The position numbers were made by a program, and so were the translations under genes. From Trissonchulus latispiculum (lineage: Eukaryota; Nematoda; Enoplea; Enoplida; Ironidae), in contig JASAND010015613.1 of the NCBI GenBank assembly GCA_030248195.1, positions 19,434-83,433 on the forward strand: 64,000 nucleotides of DNA. The letters run 5' to 3'. The first letter of the stretch is position 1. Each line of letters opens with the position of its first letter. The notes under the pieces were generated by a model. It worked only from the letters and a program-made list of their open reading frames with translations. It was not told the origin of the DNA and searched no databases. Positions 1-11,664 of the stretch are shown piece by piece.

Positions 1-81
<81 letters not shown>
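1..81. repeat. (TA)n microsatellite
   Basis: Pure TA dinucleotide run at the window edge, so its true length is unknown. It directly abuts the terminal hairpin of the element starting at 82. Confidence 0.97.
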
Positions 82-86
<5 letters not shown>

Positions 87-225
87 GGGAGCGCGAGAGC
101 GCTCCCCTATAATATGGGTGTAAAAGGCTCAGTGCGGCCCTTGGAGACCCGTGCCAGCTAAATACTCAACCAAACTGGACAATTTTGGTATCGTTGGAAT
201 CTACACGACGAGTACTACAAGTCGC
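82..225 (+). mobile_element. terminal-hairpin element, copy 1 (fragment)
   Basis: A perfect 13-bp-arm hairpin opens it: 82-94 pairs with 99-111 around the loop GAGA. The box ATAATATGGGTGTAAAAGGC follows. The next 110 bases match 26336-26460 closely, and the first part matches 48690-48774 in reverse. No coding potential is seen. The hairpin-plus-box architecture resembles ends of non-autonomous Helitron/Helentron elements; that class is my inference. Confidence 0.6.
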
Positions 226-829
226 AAAAAAGTTTCAGGCCTGTTGCGGTTCCTATTTTTCCTATTTTTTCCTATTTTTTCGAGACATTCCTATTTATTC
301 CTATTTTCAGCCGAAATTCCTATTTTTTTCCTATTTTTTCGTTTGACCAGAGTAATTTGTCATTGGATCTTGGTTTTTTGTTGAACAGAACACAAAACTT
401 TCTTTACGTTCTGAATGACAACAGTTTGGGAAAAAATTTTGCGCCTTCGGCGCAGTGTTTTCCTTGTTTTCAAAACGTCCTCGTCTTAGTTTTGCTTATT
501 GGTCCTCTAACTAACACCACCTTTTTTACATATATACGTATTTGCTGTAGGTTACTAAATTTTTCGTTGAAAGATTAGAAGCTAAATACGACCGTTGCCA
601 CAATATTTTTCTGTTTAAATATTCTTGATTATAAACAAATTGACGGATTAAGTTAAGCTCCCAAATTTTTGGTAGTTGGTCGTATAGACCATAGGCATTA
701 TTATATACATTTTCCATAATTTGAATATGCAGTGCTCGATTCACATCCACGCTAGCTTTACTCATGCGTTAACCTTGGGTGTTTGTGTTTTAGTTCTAGC
801 ATTTTTAGTATTTAAATGTTAGATTCCAC
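226..829. other. AT-rich spacer with CCTATTTTT tract
   Basis: Around 243-340 is a pyrimidine-rich tract built from CCTATTTTT-like words, which recurs near 4820-4910 and 13660-13745. A GC hairpin (GCGC-CTTCG-GCGC) sits at 441-453. No gene is recognised; the open frames here are short and low-complexity. Confidence 0.5.
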
Positions 830-1678
830 TAGGGTTGGTTTTTTCCGGAAAAAAAGATTGCCGGAAAAAACCTTTTTTTCCGGTTTTTTTCCATTTTTTT
901 TCCATTTTTTTCCTTTTTTTCCGGTCACTCCAAAATTACACAATGTGCTAAAAGTTGCGTTATTTCATGTTTTTGCATGCACAGAAGCAGTTTTCACGAT
1001 AATTGTAGCCCCACAGGGGTAATGCAATTACACAAGCGCTTAGAAAGATTCCAGTAGTGGTTACAGGAATCAAATATTTTCAGCGGGTGACGCTGTTAAA
1101 GCAAAGGACAGGTCACTTCTGTATACTTTGGCGGTTCTACTAGACCTAGTTTGTGGTTTTCATAGGTTACACGCTCCGTAAAGTAAACAATTCCAGATGT
1201 TTTAACAGTTTTGGTTGAACACTCCACTGTTAGGTATTGAATTATTAACTCTACCTGAGTTACGCAATCATTTTCACATTTCAAGGGAAAAACGATAAAT
1301 CCCAAAGTTAGCTCAAATGCATGAATATCGTATTCTTACCTCATTAAACACTGTTTTTGATGGTTTCTTAATGTTCCGATGTTATAAATTAACTTTCAGA
1401 ACATGTCCCGAATATTTTACCATTTTTTTCCGATGCATCGAAAAAACCCAAATACAGTTTCGTCAGATTTAGCATACCCCCACCTACTATGACCCACGGA
1501 AAAGGTTGTAAATAGTGTGAAATTGCTGGAAAAGCTCAGAAAACATAATATTTTATTGTAAAAATCGTCAAAATAACGTTAGGAATATTTTTCCATTTTT
1601 TTCCACCCCATCGGAATAAAATGGAAAAAAACGGAAAAAACCTTTTTTTCCAGTCCTTTTTTTCCGCGCCCATCCCTA
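830..1678. mobile_element. non-autonomous hAT-type DNA transposon
   Basis: The ends TAGGGTTGG and CCATCCCTA form a short imperfect terminal inverted repeat (TIR). They are flanked by a perfect 8-bp target duplication, GATTCCAC, at 822-829 and 1679-1686. An 8-bp TSD with TAGGG-type termini is the hAT hallmark. The interior is dominated by TTTTTTCC/GGAAAAAA tracts and encodes no transposase. A partial inverted copy lies at about 49192-49660. Confidence 0.85.
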
Positions 1679-2619
1679 GATTCCACCCCAAAGATAAGTA
1701 GAGATACAAACAAGTAATTGCCGGGGGAGGGTCTAAGGGCGGGGATCTCAACAAAGATTAGAGATTTCTCTGAAATTGAGAGCCAGTAGCAATTTTGCGG
1801 AGCGCTTTGACTGATATTTTCCAGTAATTGTCTCTTTTTGTCTGAAAGAGTTCACAGAAGACCAGAATTTTTCTCATTTCAGAAATAAAGTGTGTTCATT
1901 TTACTTTTTTCTGCAGGCCAGAAAACTTATCATAGGGGTCGCGGCAGCGACCCCTATAATATGTGTGAAAAGTGGCTGGAGACAGTGTAAAATAAGCTGC
2001 GCAGAAGCTGCGCAAAATCCTGCTCAGATCCTGCGCAGATTTAATGCGCAAATTGTAGAGCACATCGAGTTTAGTATGTCTGTGAAGTTTCAGCCCCGTA
2101 TCACTTACCGTTAAAAAGTTGCGCCCCGGACCGGTTATGGCGGCGATGTTTTTTTTCCGGTTTCTCCTATTTGATGGTTGTATTGTACATAATGTTCGCC
2201 GCTTTCACGTGATCTGCAGCGGTGGGTCAACCTAAAGGGCTATGGGGTCTAGTAGTACCCTCTAAAGAATTTAAGAATCACAACTTTTTTTGCGCCGCAG
2301 CTGCGCCACAGCGCCGCAGTGGCGCCGCAAAGTCGGCTCATAGCGAAAAGTGACCATTTTTGTGGTCGTCGCTCAGGTCGAACGTTACGAGCTGGAGCTG
2401 ATTTCTTTTTATATTCAGAAATTACATATATTGAACTAACTAACGGTCCAGGTTGCGTTTCTCTATCGCTTCCCTAGCGACCACAGTGGCCCGTCAAAGA
2501 TGGCGAAAATTCGAAAAATGAAAAATCGAAATTTCTCGCTATCTATTTAACTTTGAACGCTCAAATCTTCCATACAATGGTTTTCTGGCACGGAGAATCG
2601 ATTCCCGCAGTCAGTTTTA

Positions 2620-2995
2620 CCGTCAGACCCACCCATCTTGCTGGGCTGGTTCCACTTTGCCGTCGGGAGGGTCAAGTCGGAAACCGCTTCCTGGAGGTCC
2701 ATAGTAGGCTTTAGCTGGCCTCTCAAAACTTTGTCTATAGGGGTTTTCTGGTGCGCCCAGCTCATTCCCGGTGTCCTTTTTGCCGTAGGACTCATCCATC
2801 TTGCTGTGCTGGTTCCACTTTGCCGTCTGGAGGGTCATGTCGGAAACCGCTTCCTGGAGGTCCATAGTAGGCTCTACCTGGCCTCTCAAAACTTTGTCTA
2901 TAGGGGTTTTCTGCTGTGCCCAGCTCATTCCCGGTATCCGTTTTGCCGTCCGACGTACCTATTTTGCTGGGCTGGTTCCACTTTGCCGTTTGAAG
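2620..2995. repeat. 163-bp monomer array, about two units
   Basis: Two successive units are about 163 bp apart and share CAAAACTTTGTCTATAGGGG and CCAGCTCATTCCCGG. Because 163 is not a multiple of 3, the Pro/Gly-rich minus-strand translation changes frame at each unit, so this is not a real repeat protein. The same monomers lie directly upstream of a LINE endonuclease reading frame at 28.5-28.75 kb, so they may derive from LINE 5'-UTR promoter monomers. Confidence 0.75.
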
Positions 2996-3011
2996 GGTCA
3001 GTCGGGTGGGG

Positions 3012-3855
3012 GGTCAAGTGGTCGAAAATAAAATTTTTCAAAAGTGGTCAAATTTGGTACCAAATGAAAGCCCTAAGCGAGCTGAGCAACTTTTGTCATA
3101 GAACTGCATGCTCAAAGTGGCTGTAGAGTGCTGTGGTGGGGTGGGGTGGGGACTTAGGCGATTTTCGGTCAAAAATGAAAGTTTTCAAAAGTGGTCAAAT
3201 TTGGTACCAAATGAAAGCCCGCATCGAACTGAGCAACTTTTGTCATAGAAGTGCGTACCTAAAGTGGCTGTAGAGGGCTGTGGTGGGGTAGGGTGGGGGA
3301 CTTCGGCGATTTTCGGTCAAAAATGAAAGTTTTCAAAAGTGGTCAAATTTGGTACCAAATGAAAGCCCGCATCGAACTGAGCAACACTTTTGTCATAGAA
3401 GTGCGTACCTAAAGTGGCTGTAGAGGGCTGTGGTGGGGTAGGGTGGGGACTTAGGCGATTTTGGGTCAAAAATTAAAATTTTCAAAAGTGGTCAAATTTG
3501 GTACCAAATGAAAGCCCGCATCGAACTGAGCAACTTTTGTCATAGAAGTGCGTACCTAAAGTGGCTGTAGAGGGCTGTGGTGGGGTAGGGTGGGGACTTA
3601 GGCGATTTTGGGTCAAAAATTAAAATTTTCAAAAGTGGTCAAATTTGGTACCAAATGAAAGCCCGCATCGAACTGAGCAACTTTTGTCATAGAAGTGCGT
3701 ACCTAAAGTGGCTGTAGAGGGCTGTGGTGGGGTGGGGTGGGGACTTAGGCGATTTTGGGTCAAAAATTAAAATTTTCAAAAGTGGTCAAATTTCGAGTCA
3801 AATGAAGGCCCGCATCGAACTGAACAACTTTCGCCATAGAACCACCCGCCCAAAC
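3012..3855. repeat. 147-bp satellite array (E1)
   Basis: Period 147: the word GGCGATTTTGGGTCAAAAAT recurs at 3454, 3601 and 3748. About 5-6 units are present. Each has the core GGTCAAATTTGGTACCAAAT then GAAAGCCC, and a GTGGGGTGGGG run. The reverse complement of this core is shared with the 149-bp satellites at 33.2 and 46.6 kb. Confidence 0.9.
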
Positions 3856-3961
3856 TTGCTGTGTCGGATTTATATACTTGCTTTCTCAATCGGAATTTAA
3901 ACGACAGACATAGGCCCAACACACGTATATCCCCTTTTGTGCGGAGCATTTTTGTTACTTG

Positions 3962-4136
3962 TTTTCATATCTTTAAGGTTTAAAACGAGTTTAAACAGTA
4001 AACACTGAATTCAGACAGTTGTCGACAATTTTCCAAATTTTCCTGAAAAATAAGAAAATTTCTGGAAATTTTCTATTTTACCAATTTTTTTCAAAAATTA
4101 GCCAACTTACCGGAAAAAAACTAGCGAGTTTTTCGA
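3962..4136. other. AT-rich spacer
   Basis: AT-rich sequence with TTTTCC/AAAATT words between E1 and the SINE-like block. No feature is supported. Confidence 0.4.
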
Positions 4137-4337
4137 AGGCTTCGAAACAAACAGAAATCTGTTATTTCTTGTAGTTCCCTCCGGTGACCAACCCTGGTTA
4201 ATATATATACCGAATGATAAACGAAAGAGAGAAGGATGCCACTACAGCACCTCCGACCCGAAACATTGAGGCCTGAGGTGGGGATCGAACCCACAACCTT
4301 TGGCGATCTAAGCCAACCGATTGCGCCATCCAGCCAT
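4137..4337 (-). mobile_element. tRNA-derived SINE-like element
   Basis: On the minus strand a tRNA-like head carries an A-box-like TGGCGCAATCGGTTGG and a perfect B box, GGTTCGATCCC, within a T-arm GTGGG/CCCAC. The head lacks a pairable acceptor stem and a proper anticodon arm, so it is not a working tRNA. An unrelated body of about 120 bases follows. No clear target duplication was found. Confidence 0.55.
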
Positions 4338-4564
4338 AATCGAACCAAGCTTAAGTTTGAATTCGTTCCCAAACTGTAGTGACACGTAAACACAGATTAA
4401 ACTCAACTAATTCAACTCAACCACAGATTCCCCGGTGGTCAAATATTTCAGCTTCAAATATTAATTCGATAATACAAGTGGTTCGAATCCCTAAAAATTG
4501 CAACAACCGTTCATCAATTAAAAATCAGAGTTACGAGCTCTCGAGACATTTAAAATCCATTTAA

Positions 4565-4930
4565 AGGCACATTTTTTTGCAAAATCTTCCTGCTTCGCCG
4601 GAGATTTTTTCGTAAAAATTGCTGTTGTTTTAGCGTAAATCCAGGTATTTTTGAGAGCTTTAGGAGTGTGTACCTGCAAAATACACCAAAATGCCTATTT
4701 TTGGCTCATTTTTGCAAAATAAGCTCCCCCGATCCCACCCCGAAAAATCCCTAAAAATACCATGATATAATTTTTCTTTTTGTTAAAATAAAATAATTAA
4801 GCCTTCATTTTAAGCCTGGAAATTCCTATTTTTTCCTATTTTTTGACAAAAATGTTCCTATTTATTCCTATTTTTTGATAGTAAAATTCCTATTTTTATT
4901 CCTATTTTTTGGAAAAGTCCGCGCAACAGC
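4565..4930. mobile_element. degraded G/C-run MITE relative
   Basis: It shares the interior words TTCGCCGGAGATTTTT, TTTTTGGCTCATTTTTGCAAAA and CCCCGAAAAATCCC with 11665-12030 and, in reverse, with 54085-54456. CCTATTTTT words follow at 4820-4910. No intact termini or target duplication are seen. Confidence 0.45.
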
Positions 4931-5774
4931 CCTGAAGTTTTGGTCAAAATTTCCAACTTTGAAAATTTTCGCTTCCGGACAAGTTAGGTCCGTTTGTTTT
5001 TTTCCGTGTAAGTCACGCTTGGAAATATGCAATTTTCTGTCGGAGTGTTAGAACGATCTGGGCATTTTCAGCAGGTGAAGTTTGGTTTTTCTGAAAGTAT
5101 ATATATACCCCGAAAGTGAACCTTTTTGATATTTTTTCGCTGCCCGACCCGGCCAGCCATCTGTACGGCCAGCCAAAAGTGGACTTGGCGCTAAAATGGC
5201 CAATTTTTTGTCAAAGCTAGATGACTCAGGGAAGACGCTAGAGAGACGTGGTTTGTTGCATAAGGATCTACGGAAGGGTTTATATGTCCTAACGATGGGG
5301 ATTTTTGATATCTGGCTGGATCGTTCTGGCGGCCGGCCCAAAGTTGGTCCGGCCAAATAGCCGTTTTCGGAAAATTTCTAAGTCCCAACTCCACAGAAAA
5401 TAGTCAAAAATAGGACTAAATATGCTGTTTTGGGCCATATAATGGGACGCATATAAGGGTTATCGGGGTCGCTGAACACGATGAGCATAGTCGCAGCTCT
5501 GTGCGGTGCTGCTATCGGGCTGTACTATTATGCAGCAACCGTAGCACGCTGTCTGTAGACTTACTGTAAACGGCTAAACATATGAAACTTGGTGAAAATT
5601 ATGTCTGTAGTAAGGGGGAACTGTAGCTATGTTAGTTGGTGCACTCTCTAGCTTCAACCGTGCTGTATGTGCTGCCCCAAACACAGCACCTTCGATAACA
5701 AGTTATTCATTCGTCACTGGTATTTGAAATTCGGCACAAACTATTATAGATACGTTTCGTATACTTTTTACGAT
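4931..5774. other. uncharacterised spacer with a diverged duplication
   Basis: Two diverged segments of about 180 bases, around 5090-5180 and 5260-5350, share words such as TTTTTGATAT and CGGCCGG. No gene is recognised. The stretch from 5470 shares AGTACAGC/GCTGTA-type words with the following array. Confidence 0.35.
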
Positions 5775-6309
5775 GTTACTATGTGGTTGCGCTGCAGTGG
5801 AGTGCTGCTGAAGTACAGCACGGCCTGTAACTAGCTACAGGTAAGTTGCAATCGTCCGAAATTTTGCACACAAGTGCGGCATAGCATTGCAAATCGTGCT
5901 GTATGAGTTTCCTTCACCTACAGTAAAGTTTGCATCTGGTTGCGCTGCAGTAGAGTGCTGCTGAAGTACAGCACGGCCTATAACTAGCTACAGGTAAGTT
6001 GCAATCGTCCGAAATTTTGCAGGCACGTGCAGAATAGCATTGGAAATGATGCCGTATAAGTCTCCTTTTTTGGCAGTGACGTTTGCGTCTAGTTGCTCTG
6101 CAGTAGAGTGCTGCTGAAGTACAGCACGGCCCGTAACTTGCTACAGGTAAGTTGCAATCGTCCGAAATTTTGCATACAAGTGCGGCAGAGCATTGCAAAT
6201 CGTGCTGTATGAGTTTCCTTCACCTACAGTAAAGTTTGCGTCTGGTTGCGCTGCAGTAGAGTGCTGCTGAAGTACAGCACGGCCTATATATAACTAGTTA
6301 CATTACAGG
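5775..6309. repeat. 153-bp tandem array, left part
   Basis: The period is 153: GTAAGTTGCAATCGTCCG occurs at 5841, 5994 and 6147. Each unit contains TACAGGTAAGTTG, a near-consensus 5' splice-site sequence (CAG|GTAAGT). The array is cut by the hAT element at 6310-7023 and continues at 7024. Confidence 0.9.
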
Positions 6310-7023
6310 CAAGGTTTTTTTCCGGCCATAGCTAAGGCCATGGCCTAAATTTATGAGCCGATGGCCTAAAGAATTTTGGCCGTTGAGGCCATTTTACCTA
6401 AATTTTTTGACGAAAACACAGTTAAATTTTATTGATTTTTAAATAAAAACAGTAATTTTCTAAAAAATTTTTCGCGCCTTCGGCGCGAAGTCACACGTTT
6501 TCACTTGTATTTCTGGGCTGCGCCAGCCGCCAGCTAGTTACATTGTCCATTTACACTTTATAAATGCACATTCAAGTTATAATTTCATTTACTGTTATAA
6601 AGATTTCATCGAATCGAAGCATTGCTATTTTTTAGTAGTTAGCTTTATTTCTATTTAATTCTCTTCTTTCTGTGGTTCTCTATACTAGTATGCTTCTATA
6701 AATACCAGCTTTAATTTTCATTAAAAATTCATTGATACTGTCGTGCACCAATATTTCTATGCCAACAAGGTTCTGTTCCATGTTAACGTAGTTTTTCTGG
6801 TGTGTTAAACAGTGACGATGGCGATTTTTGTTGTTAAACAGCGATTTTTGAATATATAACGCATGAATACGTGATAACTGTAATTTTAACAATGCGTGCA
6901 ATAACGCGCAACCTAAAAAATTAACAAAATTTGGATGACCTAAATTTTTTGGGTGATGGCCTAAAAAATTTGAGTCGTTGAGGCCATTTGGCCTAAAGTT
7001 TGGCGACCAAAAAATAAACCCTG
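6310..7023. mobile_element. hAT-type element inserted in the 153-bp array
   Basis: The ends CAAGGTTTTTTTCC and AAAATAAACCCTG form a TIR. The flanks are near-matching 8-mers, ATTACAGG (6302-6309) and GTTACAGG (7024-7031), which are array sequence duplicated by insertion. Near both ends are palindromic GGCCATGGCC/GGCCTAAA words. It carries the GC hairpin CGCGCCTTCGGCGCG at 6473-6487 and encodes no transposase. Confidence 0.8.
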
Positions 7024-7790
7024 GTTACAGGTAAGTTGCAATCGTCCGAAATTTTGCACACAAGTGCGGCAGAGCATTGCAAATCGTGCTGTATGAGTTT
7101 CCTTCACCTACAGTAAAGTTTGCATCTGGTTGCGCTGCAGTAGAGTGCTGCTGAAGTACAGCACGGCCTATAACTAGCTACAGGTAAGTTGCAATCGTCC
7201 GAAATTTTGCAGGCACGTGCAGAATAGCATTGGAAATGATGCCGTATAAGTCTCCTTTTTTGGCAGTGACGTTTGCGTCTAGTTGCTCTGCAGTAGAGAG
7301 TGCTGCTGAAGTACAGCACGGCCCGTAACTTGCTACAGGTAAGTTGCAATCGTCCGAAATTTTGCATACAAGTGCGGCAGAGCATTGCAAATCGTGCTGT
7401 ATGAGTTTCTTTCACCTAACAGTAAAGTTTGCATCTGGTTGCGCTGCAGTAGAGTGCTGCTGAAGTACAGCACGGCCTATAACTAGTTACAGGTAAGTTG
7501 CAATCGTCCGAAATTTTGCACACAAGTGCGGCAAAGCATTGCAAATCGTGCTGTATGAGTTTCCTTCACCTACAGTAAAGTTTGCATCTGGTTGCGCTGC
7601 AGTAGAGTGCTGCTGAAGTACAGCACGACCTATAACTAGTTACAGGTAAGTTGCAATCGTCCGAAATTTTGCACACAAGTACGGAGGAGCATTGCAAATT
7701 GTGTTTTATGAGTTTCCTTCACTTTCAGTAATGTTTGCATTTGGTTGCGCTGCAGTAGAGTGCTATATGCTATATACAGCAACTAAAACT
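7024..7790. repeat. 153-bp tandem array, right part
   Basis: It continues the array of 5775-6309, with repeats starting at 7031, 7184 and onwards. The last unit is diverged and fades out near 7790. The CAGGTAAGT word persists in successive units. Confidence 0.9.
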
Positions 7791-7981
7791 ATATATTGCA
7801 GCCATGGGTACTGGATGTTGGATTTCTGTCAAAATAGAGAAAAAGGAAGAACTTGGAACTTTTCAAGCTTCTTTGTTCTGTAGTTTCGGTGGACGATTAA
7901 TGATTGGTGGAATTTTTAAGGTTTCTTTTACACAGCTTTAACGTTTTTACTTTTTACTGAGAACCTTAAAAATGAAATAGG

Positions 7982-8394
7982 ACAAGAATAAAAATGCTCC
8001 GGTGGAGCATGAAAATGCAATATGGGTGACATTCGGTTGTAAAAGGACTGCGCTGACAGTGCAGAAAAAACACCTTGAACACCTTTCTACCAGAACTGCA
8101 TTGTTTATTTGGAATAAGCTTTAATATTTCAAAATCGTCCCGCTTGCTTTGAAAGCTGAAGAATGTAGATCTTACTCGTATGTCATGTGGAGTGGAGCAT
8201 GAGTGACCGCGAATATGGGTTGTTCAGCGAAGCTGGTCCATATTAGTGCGCTTTTAACCTAGTCCGGCATTTACAACCTGTCCCTCCCATATTAACGTTT
8301 TAAAACCTAGTCCTCTGTCCATTTACAACTGAATGTCACCCATATTGCATTTTTCATGCTCCACCGGAGCATTTTTATTCTTGTATATACAAGA
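7982..8394. mobile_element. foldback element, family A, copy 1
   Basis: The ends are inverted copies of ACAAGAATAAAAATGCTCC. Each end carries a small hairpin, ATGCTCC-GGT-GGAGCAT, followed by AATATGGGTGACATT. A further copy with both ends lies at 45720-46522 and a single end at about 49848-49960. No protein is encoded and no clear target duplication is seen. Confidence 0.8.
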
Positions 8395-8471
8395 TTATAC
8401 ATATATATAATAGTTGTCATCTGTTGCATTGGGCAGTTTAATGTGCGAATTGTATTGTGTGATATTGTATA

Positions 8472-9510
8472 CAGTGGCGTAGATAGGTCATTGCTTCGGG
8501 GGGGGGGCGGATTTTCGGCAAGCCGGCCCCTCCCCGAAATTGTGCAATTTTTTACCTCGAGCCACAATCAGCTTTCAATATTTCTATAAGTAAAATTGAG
8601 TTTTTCAGATTTTCACCAAAAACGGGTACAGCAGCTTTAATTCTTAATTAGTATCTAAACTTGAGAAATTTTCTCAGATTTTCACCAAAAACGGCTTGAT
8701 TATTAAAGCTGACATTTTTCTGATTTTCACCAAAAACTGCTAGAGAAACTTTATATATATAATTCTTTAATGCCAGTTAAAAATTTTTAGCTTTCTAAAT
8801 TTTTTGAAAGGAATTGCTTTTGAATCCACAGAAGTTGAGAAGTTTTGATATTTCAGACTTGCAAGCAGTTTTTCAATGCACTTTTTATTTCAGATCAGCA
8901 AATAATCTGAGAGCTAGCATTGTACGCGTGGAAGCGCTGTGGAGAAACCAAATGTCGCGAAGAAATAGGACCCGCGGGAGTCTGGGGGCGGAGCCCCTCG
9001 AAGTTGCAGAATTTTTCATATTTACACTCCCTGAGCTGAGGAATAATTTTGAGCACTTTCTTTATTAAGTGCCACATCTGCAAGACTAAAGAGAGAAACA
9101 TTTATTTTAGGAAAACGAAGTAATCAATATCAAGTTGTCATAGTAGTTAGCAATATGAGTAAGAACGCACAATCAGGAGTATGGGAGCGCTGCCCCCAGT
9201 AGAAAATTTTCAGAAATATTACGTTTTAAACCTATTTTTCCGGTAACTTTCGCACAAAATCGTCATCTACATTTGTCATCTACATCTACGTCATCTGTAT
9301 TTGACTCAGAGCGAGCAAATTTTTTGAAAAATTAAAGGCTTGAAACCTATATATATTTCAGACTACTGTTCCAGCAAAAACTGGCGCAGTAAGTTAAGCT
9401 CGCGCTGCGCGCGAGCTTAAAAATTTTTTCCACTGGCAAAATTTACAGGGGGGCAAAGGTGCTTGGGGGGGGCGCCCGCCCGGGCGCCCCCCCCCTTATC
9501 TACGCCCATG
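8472..9510. mobile_element. non-autonomous hAT element, 1.04 kb
   Basis: The TIR is CAGTGGCGTAGATAGG / CCTTATCTACGCCCATG. It has a perfect 8-bp target duplication, ATTGTATA, at 8464-8471 and 9511-9518. G/C homopolymer runs sit just inside each end. TCAGATTTTCACCAAAAAC recurs internally about three times. No transposase frame is present. Confidence 0.92.
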
Positions 9511-9609
9511 ATTGTATATATATACCACTTGTGCGGCCTCGGCATCGACAAACTGGTGCATGATTCAGCGATGAAAGAACTCAGTCACTACGGACTTCAT
9601 TAGTTAACC

Positions 9610-10441
9610 GGGGGCCGGTTCCATAAAACTTGTCGAGTACTAGACTCATGCTAGTTGTCGAGTCTAGTAGTGTCAGTGTACCATAAAACTTTTATGTGCG
9701 AGTAGCTACTCGCACTCGACTTGCGAGTCTAGTAACTTGTCAAGTGCGAGTAAATTGAATTGGATCTGCTAGTTCCAGTACCATAAAACTTTTTGACTGG
9801 CGTACTAGCGCTCGTCTAGTGAGGTGCGAGTTCTCTAGTCAAAATCGACTAGAGACTCGCACTTGCTAGTCTGCGAGTAGATGCCTTCTTACCGTTTTCT
9901 TTAAGTTAATTGTAGTTGTTTGACTTGCAGCGTTGCTAATTGTTGAGTATTTGTTTGATCCTTTTCTTACAGTTAGCTTGAAAATTCTTTTTCTTTGCCA
10001 CTACTCTAATGATTGAATTTTTAAAAATTCAAAACAAACTTTACACTATTACTTGAAACCTATCAATTAAATTTAAGCAACCAACTAAAAAACAAGATGA
10101 TAATAAACAATCAAAAGCAAGATGATAAACCTCCAAAATATCAAACCTACTGGAAGATGGAAATAGAAAATAAGAATAGCAATTAAACGCTGAACTGCAA
10201 TTAGGCAACTAGCAACTAGACAACTAGCTACTCGATAACTAGCAACTCGACAACTAGCATTTAAGATGCTAGTTTGCTAGTAGACGATGCGAGTAAGTGA
10301 GTAGACAATGCAAGTACAGCTAGATTTGTCGAGTACTGCCAAATGTTTTATGGTACACTAGCACTCGCAACTAGCACTAGCACTGCGAGTTCTCGCATGC
10401 TAGTACTAGCATGCGAGTGAAACTTTTATGGAACCGCCCCC
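9610..10441. mobile_element. foldback element with palindromic word mosaic
   Basis: The ends are GGGGGCCGGTTCCATAAAAC and, inverted, TTTTATGGAACCGCCCCC. About 300 bases inside each end consist of reshuffled CTAGT/ACTAG, GCGAG/CTCGC and GTCGAGT words, so each arm also folds on itself. The middle is AT-rich and plain. No coding region is seen and the target duplication is uncertain. Confidence 0.8.
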
Positions 10442-10605
10442 AGGACGCAAAGCCTCAAAGTGAGGCATCACAGTGGGAAGTCTGTCCTGCTGGAGTTGGC
10501 CTATGATTTTCTTGGGTCGACTGTCCCGACCCCTAAGTAGTAAACTTATTAATCTCTTAATTAAATTTTCTTATTTTCCTCTTCTTTACGATATTGTAGT
10601 TTCAG

Positions 10606-10722
10606 ATTGAGTCTCATTGCAATAATTCTTCTATTTGCAAGATCATCGATTTTGGACTACAGCAGTTTCCGTCTCATTTTCAGGAGTTTGGAATTGGGGC
10701 TTATCGTCCCTTAATTATTCAG
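10606..10722 (+). CDS. glycosyltransferase-like gene, penultimate exon
   Basis: This 117-bp open exon sits between a pyrimidine-rich acceptor (TTGTAGTTTCAG) and a CAG|GTATAA donor, phase 0 at both ends. An alternative acceptor 6 bp upstream keeps the frame. It encodes 39 residues with CKIIDFGLQQFP and AYRPLIIQ. These fit the pattern of an invertebrate family of predicted type II membrane glycosyltransferase-like proteins (DUF1647-like), in which a short strand with DLG/DFG is followed by R.FPFH and W+PLIIQ. The exon joins in phase to 14649. Upstream exons, including the signal anchor, were not found. The family assignment is from memory of its pattern. Confidence 0.65.
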
Positions 10723-11664
10723 GTATAATAAATAACAAATTTCAGCATTTGAGCTTTGTTTGAATTGAACGCTGCGAATGACTCTTATTTAGCAAATATT
10801 AGTTTAGCCTTAACGAATCTAAGTGTTGGCACATCGATTCAACGGAGTTATTTTACAATAACGTCCACAATTTTCAAACATCAGCTTAGGTTAGGTATTG
10901 AGTGAGATATATATTGATAAAAGCTTGGGTTTTCTTTGATGGGGTGGGAGGGTGCCTCCCCAACTTTTTGGGAACAATCCAGCCTCCACTCGACCTCCCC
11001 CTACCAATGTGCAGCTTTTGAGGATTTTTAGTGAAAATGTTGCAGCTACTGTGTGTCAGCTTAATTTTATTTGCTCCAAACTTAAAGTCAGCGGTGCTGC
11101 GTTCCTGAGCTGGAGAAATTAGTAGAATTGGCTTGTGTTCAAGAAATCGGAACCACTGTTACGTTTCCTGGCTTGCAATTGGTGTTGTTTAAAACGTCGA
11201 AGATTGCTGCAGTTTAAGAATTAAATACAGGAAGGAAAGTAAAGCGTAGCCGAAACGAAAGTACGACGCTTTAGCATCACCAATAGCACCGAACAACAAT
11301 TATACGTATATCAACTAAATTTAGAAGTACAACTATTAAAACCTCTACATAGATGGGCGGGCGGAAGTTCCCTAGTTAAAAGTTGAGATTTTTGAAAATT
11401 ATATCACCAGATCATTTACACAAGCACTTTTTGGCTCTAAACCTGTCTCCAAGGGGCTGTTCAGATGCCTGTTTAGCTATATGATGTATGGGTGCGATGC
11501 GCTATCGCTCCCCTCCATCATGCAATCAAAGTTTATTAATGATCCCTCAGGGTATTTTTTACAAGACAGGGTGGACGGTGCTTCGTTTCAGCCGTTTTGG
11601 ATTAAAGTTCTCTTCTACTCCCATAGTGTTTTGATTCCTTTTTGCCTCTTCGATGGCACAGAAG
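10723..11664 (+). other. intron of the glycosyltransferase-like gene, 5' part
   Basis: Intron sequence. Apart from short palindromic words I see no feature. The intron runs to 14648 and hosts the MITE at 11665 and the hAT element at 13085. Confidence 0.5.

Larger units (their letters stand above)
1931..3961 (+). mobile_element. composite hairpin-ended element E1
   Basis: The left end is a hairpin (1932-1942 pairing with 1947-1957, loop GGCA) followed by ATAATATGTGTG. Inside, in order, are TGCGCAG-rich palindromic words (1995-2050), a unique block, GC-rich GCGCCGCAG words (2292-2325), 163-bp monomers (2620-2995) and a 147-bp satellite (3012-3855). The right end reads GCGGAGCATTTTTGTTACTTG, close to the right end of the foldback family at 7982 and 45720. 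Copies with the same order lie at 26863-30260 (rearranged) and 37656-39834. No protein gene is supported; the class (Helitron/Helentron-derived) is inferred. Confidence 0.75.

Noticed and set aside
2547..3126. Collagen-like or Gly/Pro-rich repeat protein in the 163-bp monomers
   Set aside because: The unit length 163 is not a multiple of 3, both strands are open, and copies at 27.6, 29.7 and 38.4 kb read in different frames.
4260..4337. Functional tRNA gene
   Set aside because: The B box and T arm are good, but the acceptor stem does not pair and no anticodon arm forms; it is a SINE head.
5775..7790. CRISPR array
   Set aside because: The repeats are 153 bp tandem units without unique spacers, in a eukaryotic context.
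9522..9609. Possible upstream exon of the glycosyltransferase-like gene
   Set aside because: The frame that resembles the family (T.CAAS.S) contains a TGA and no donor fits the phase of the 10606 exon.
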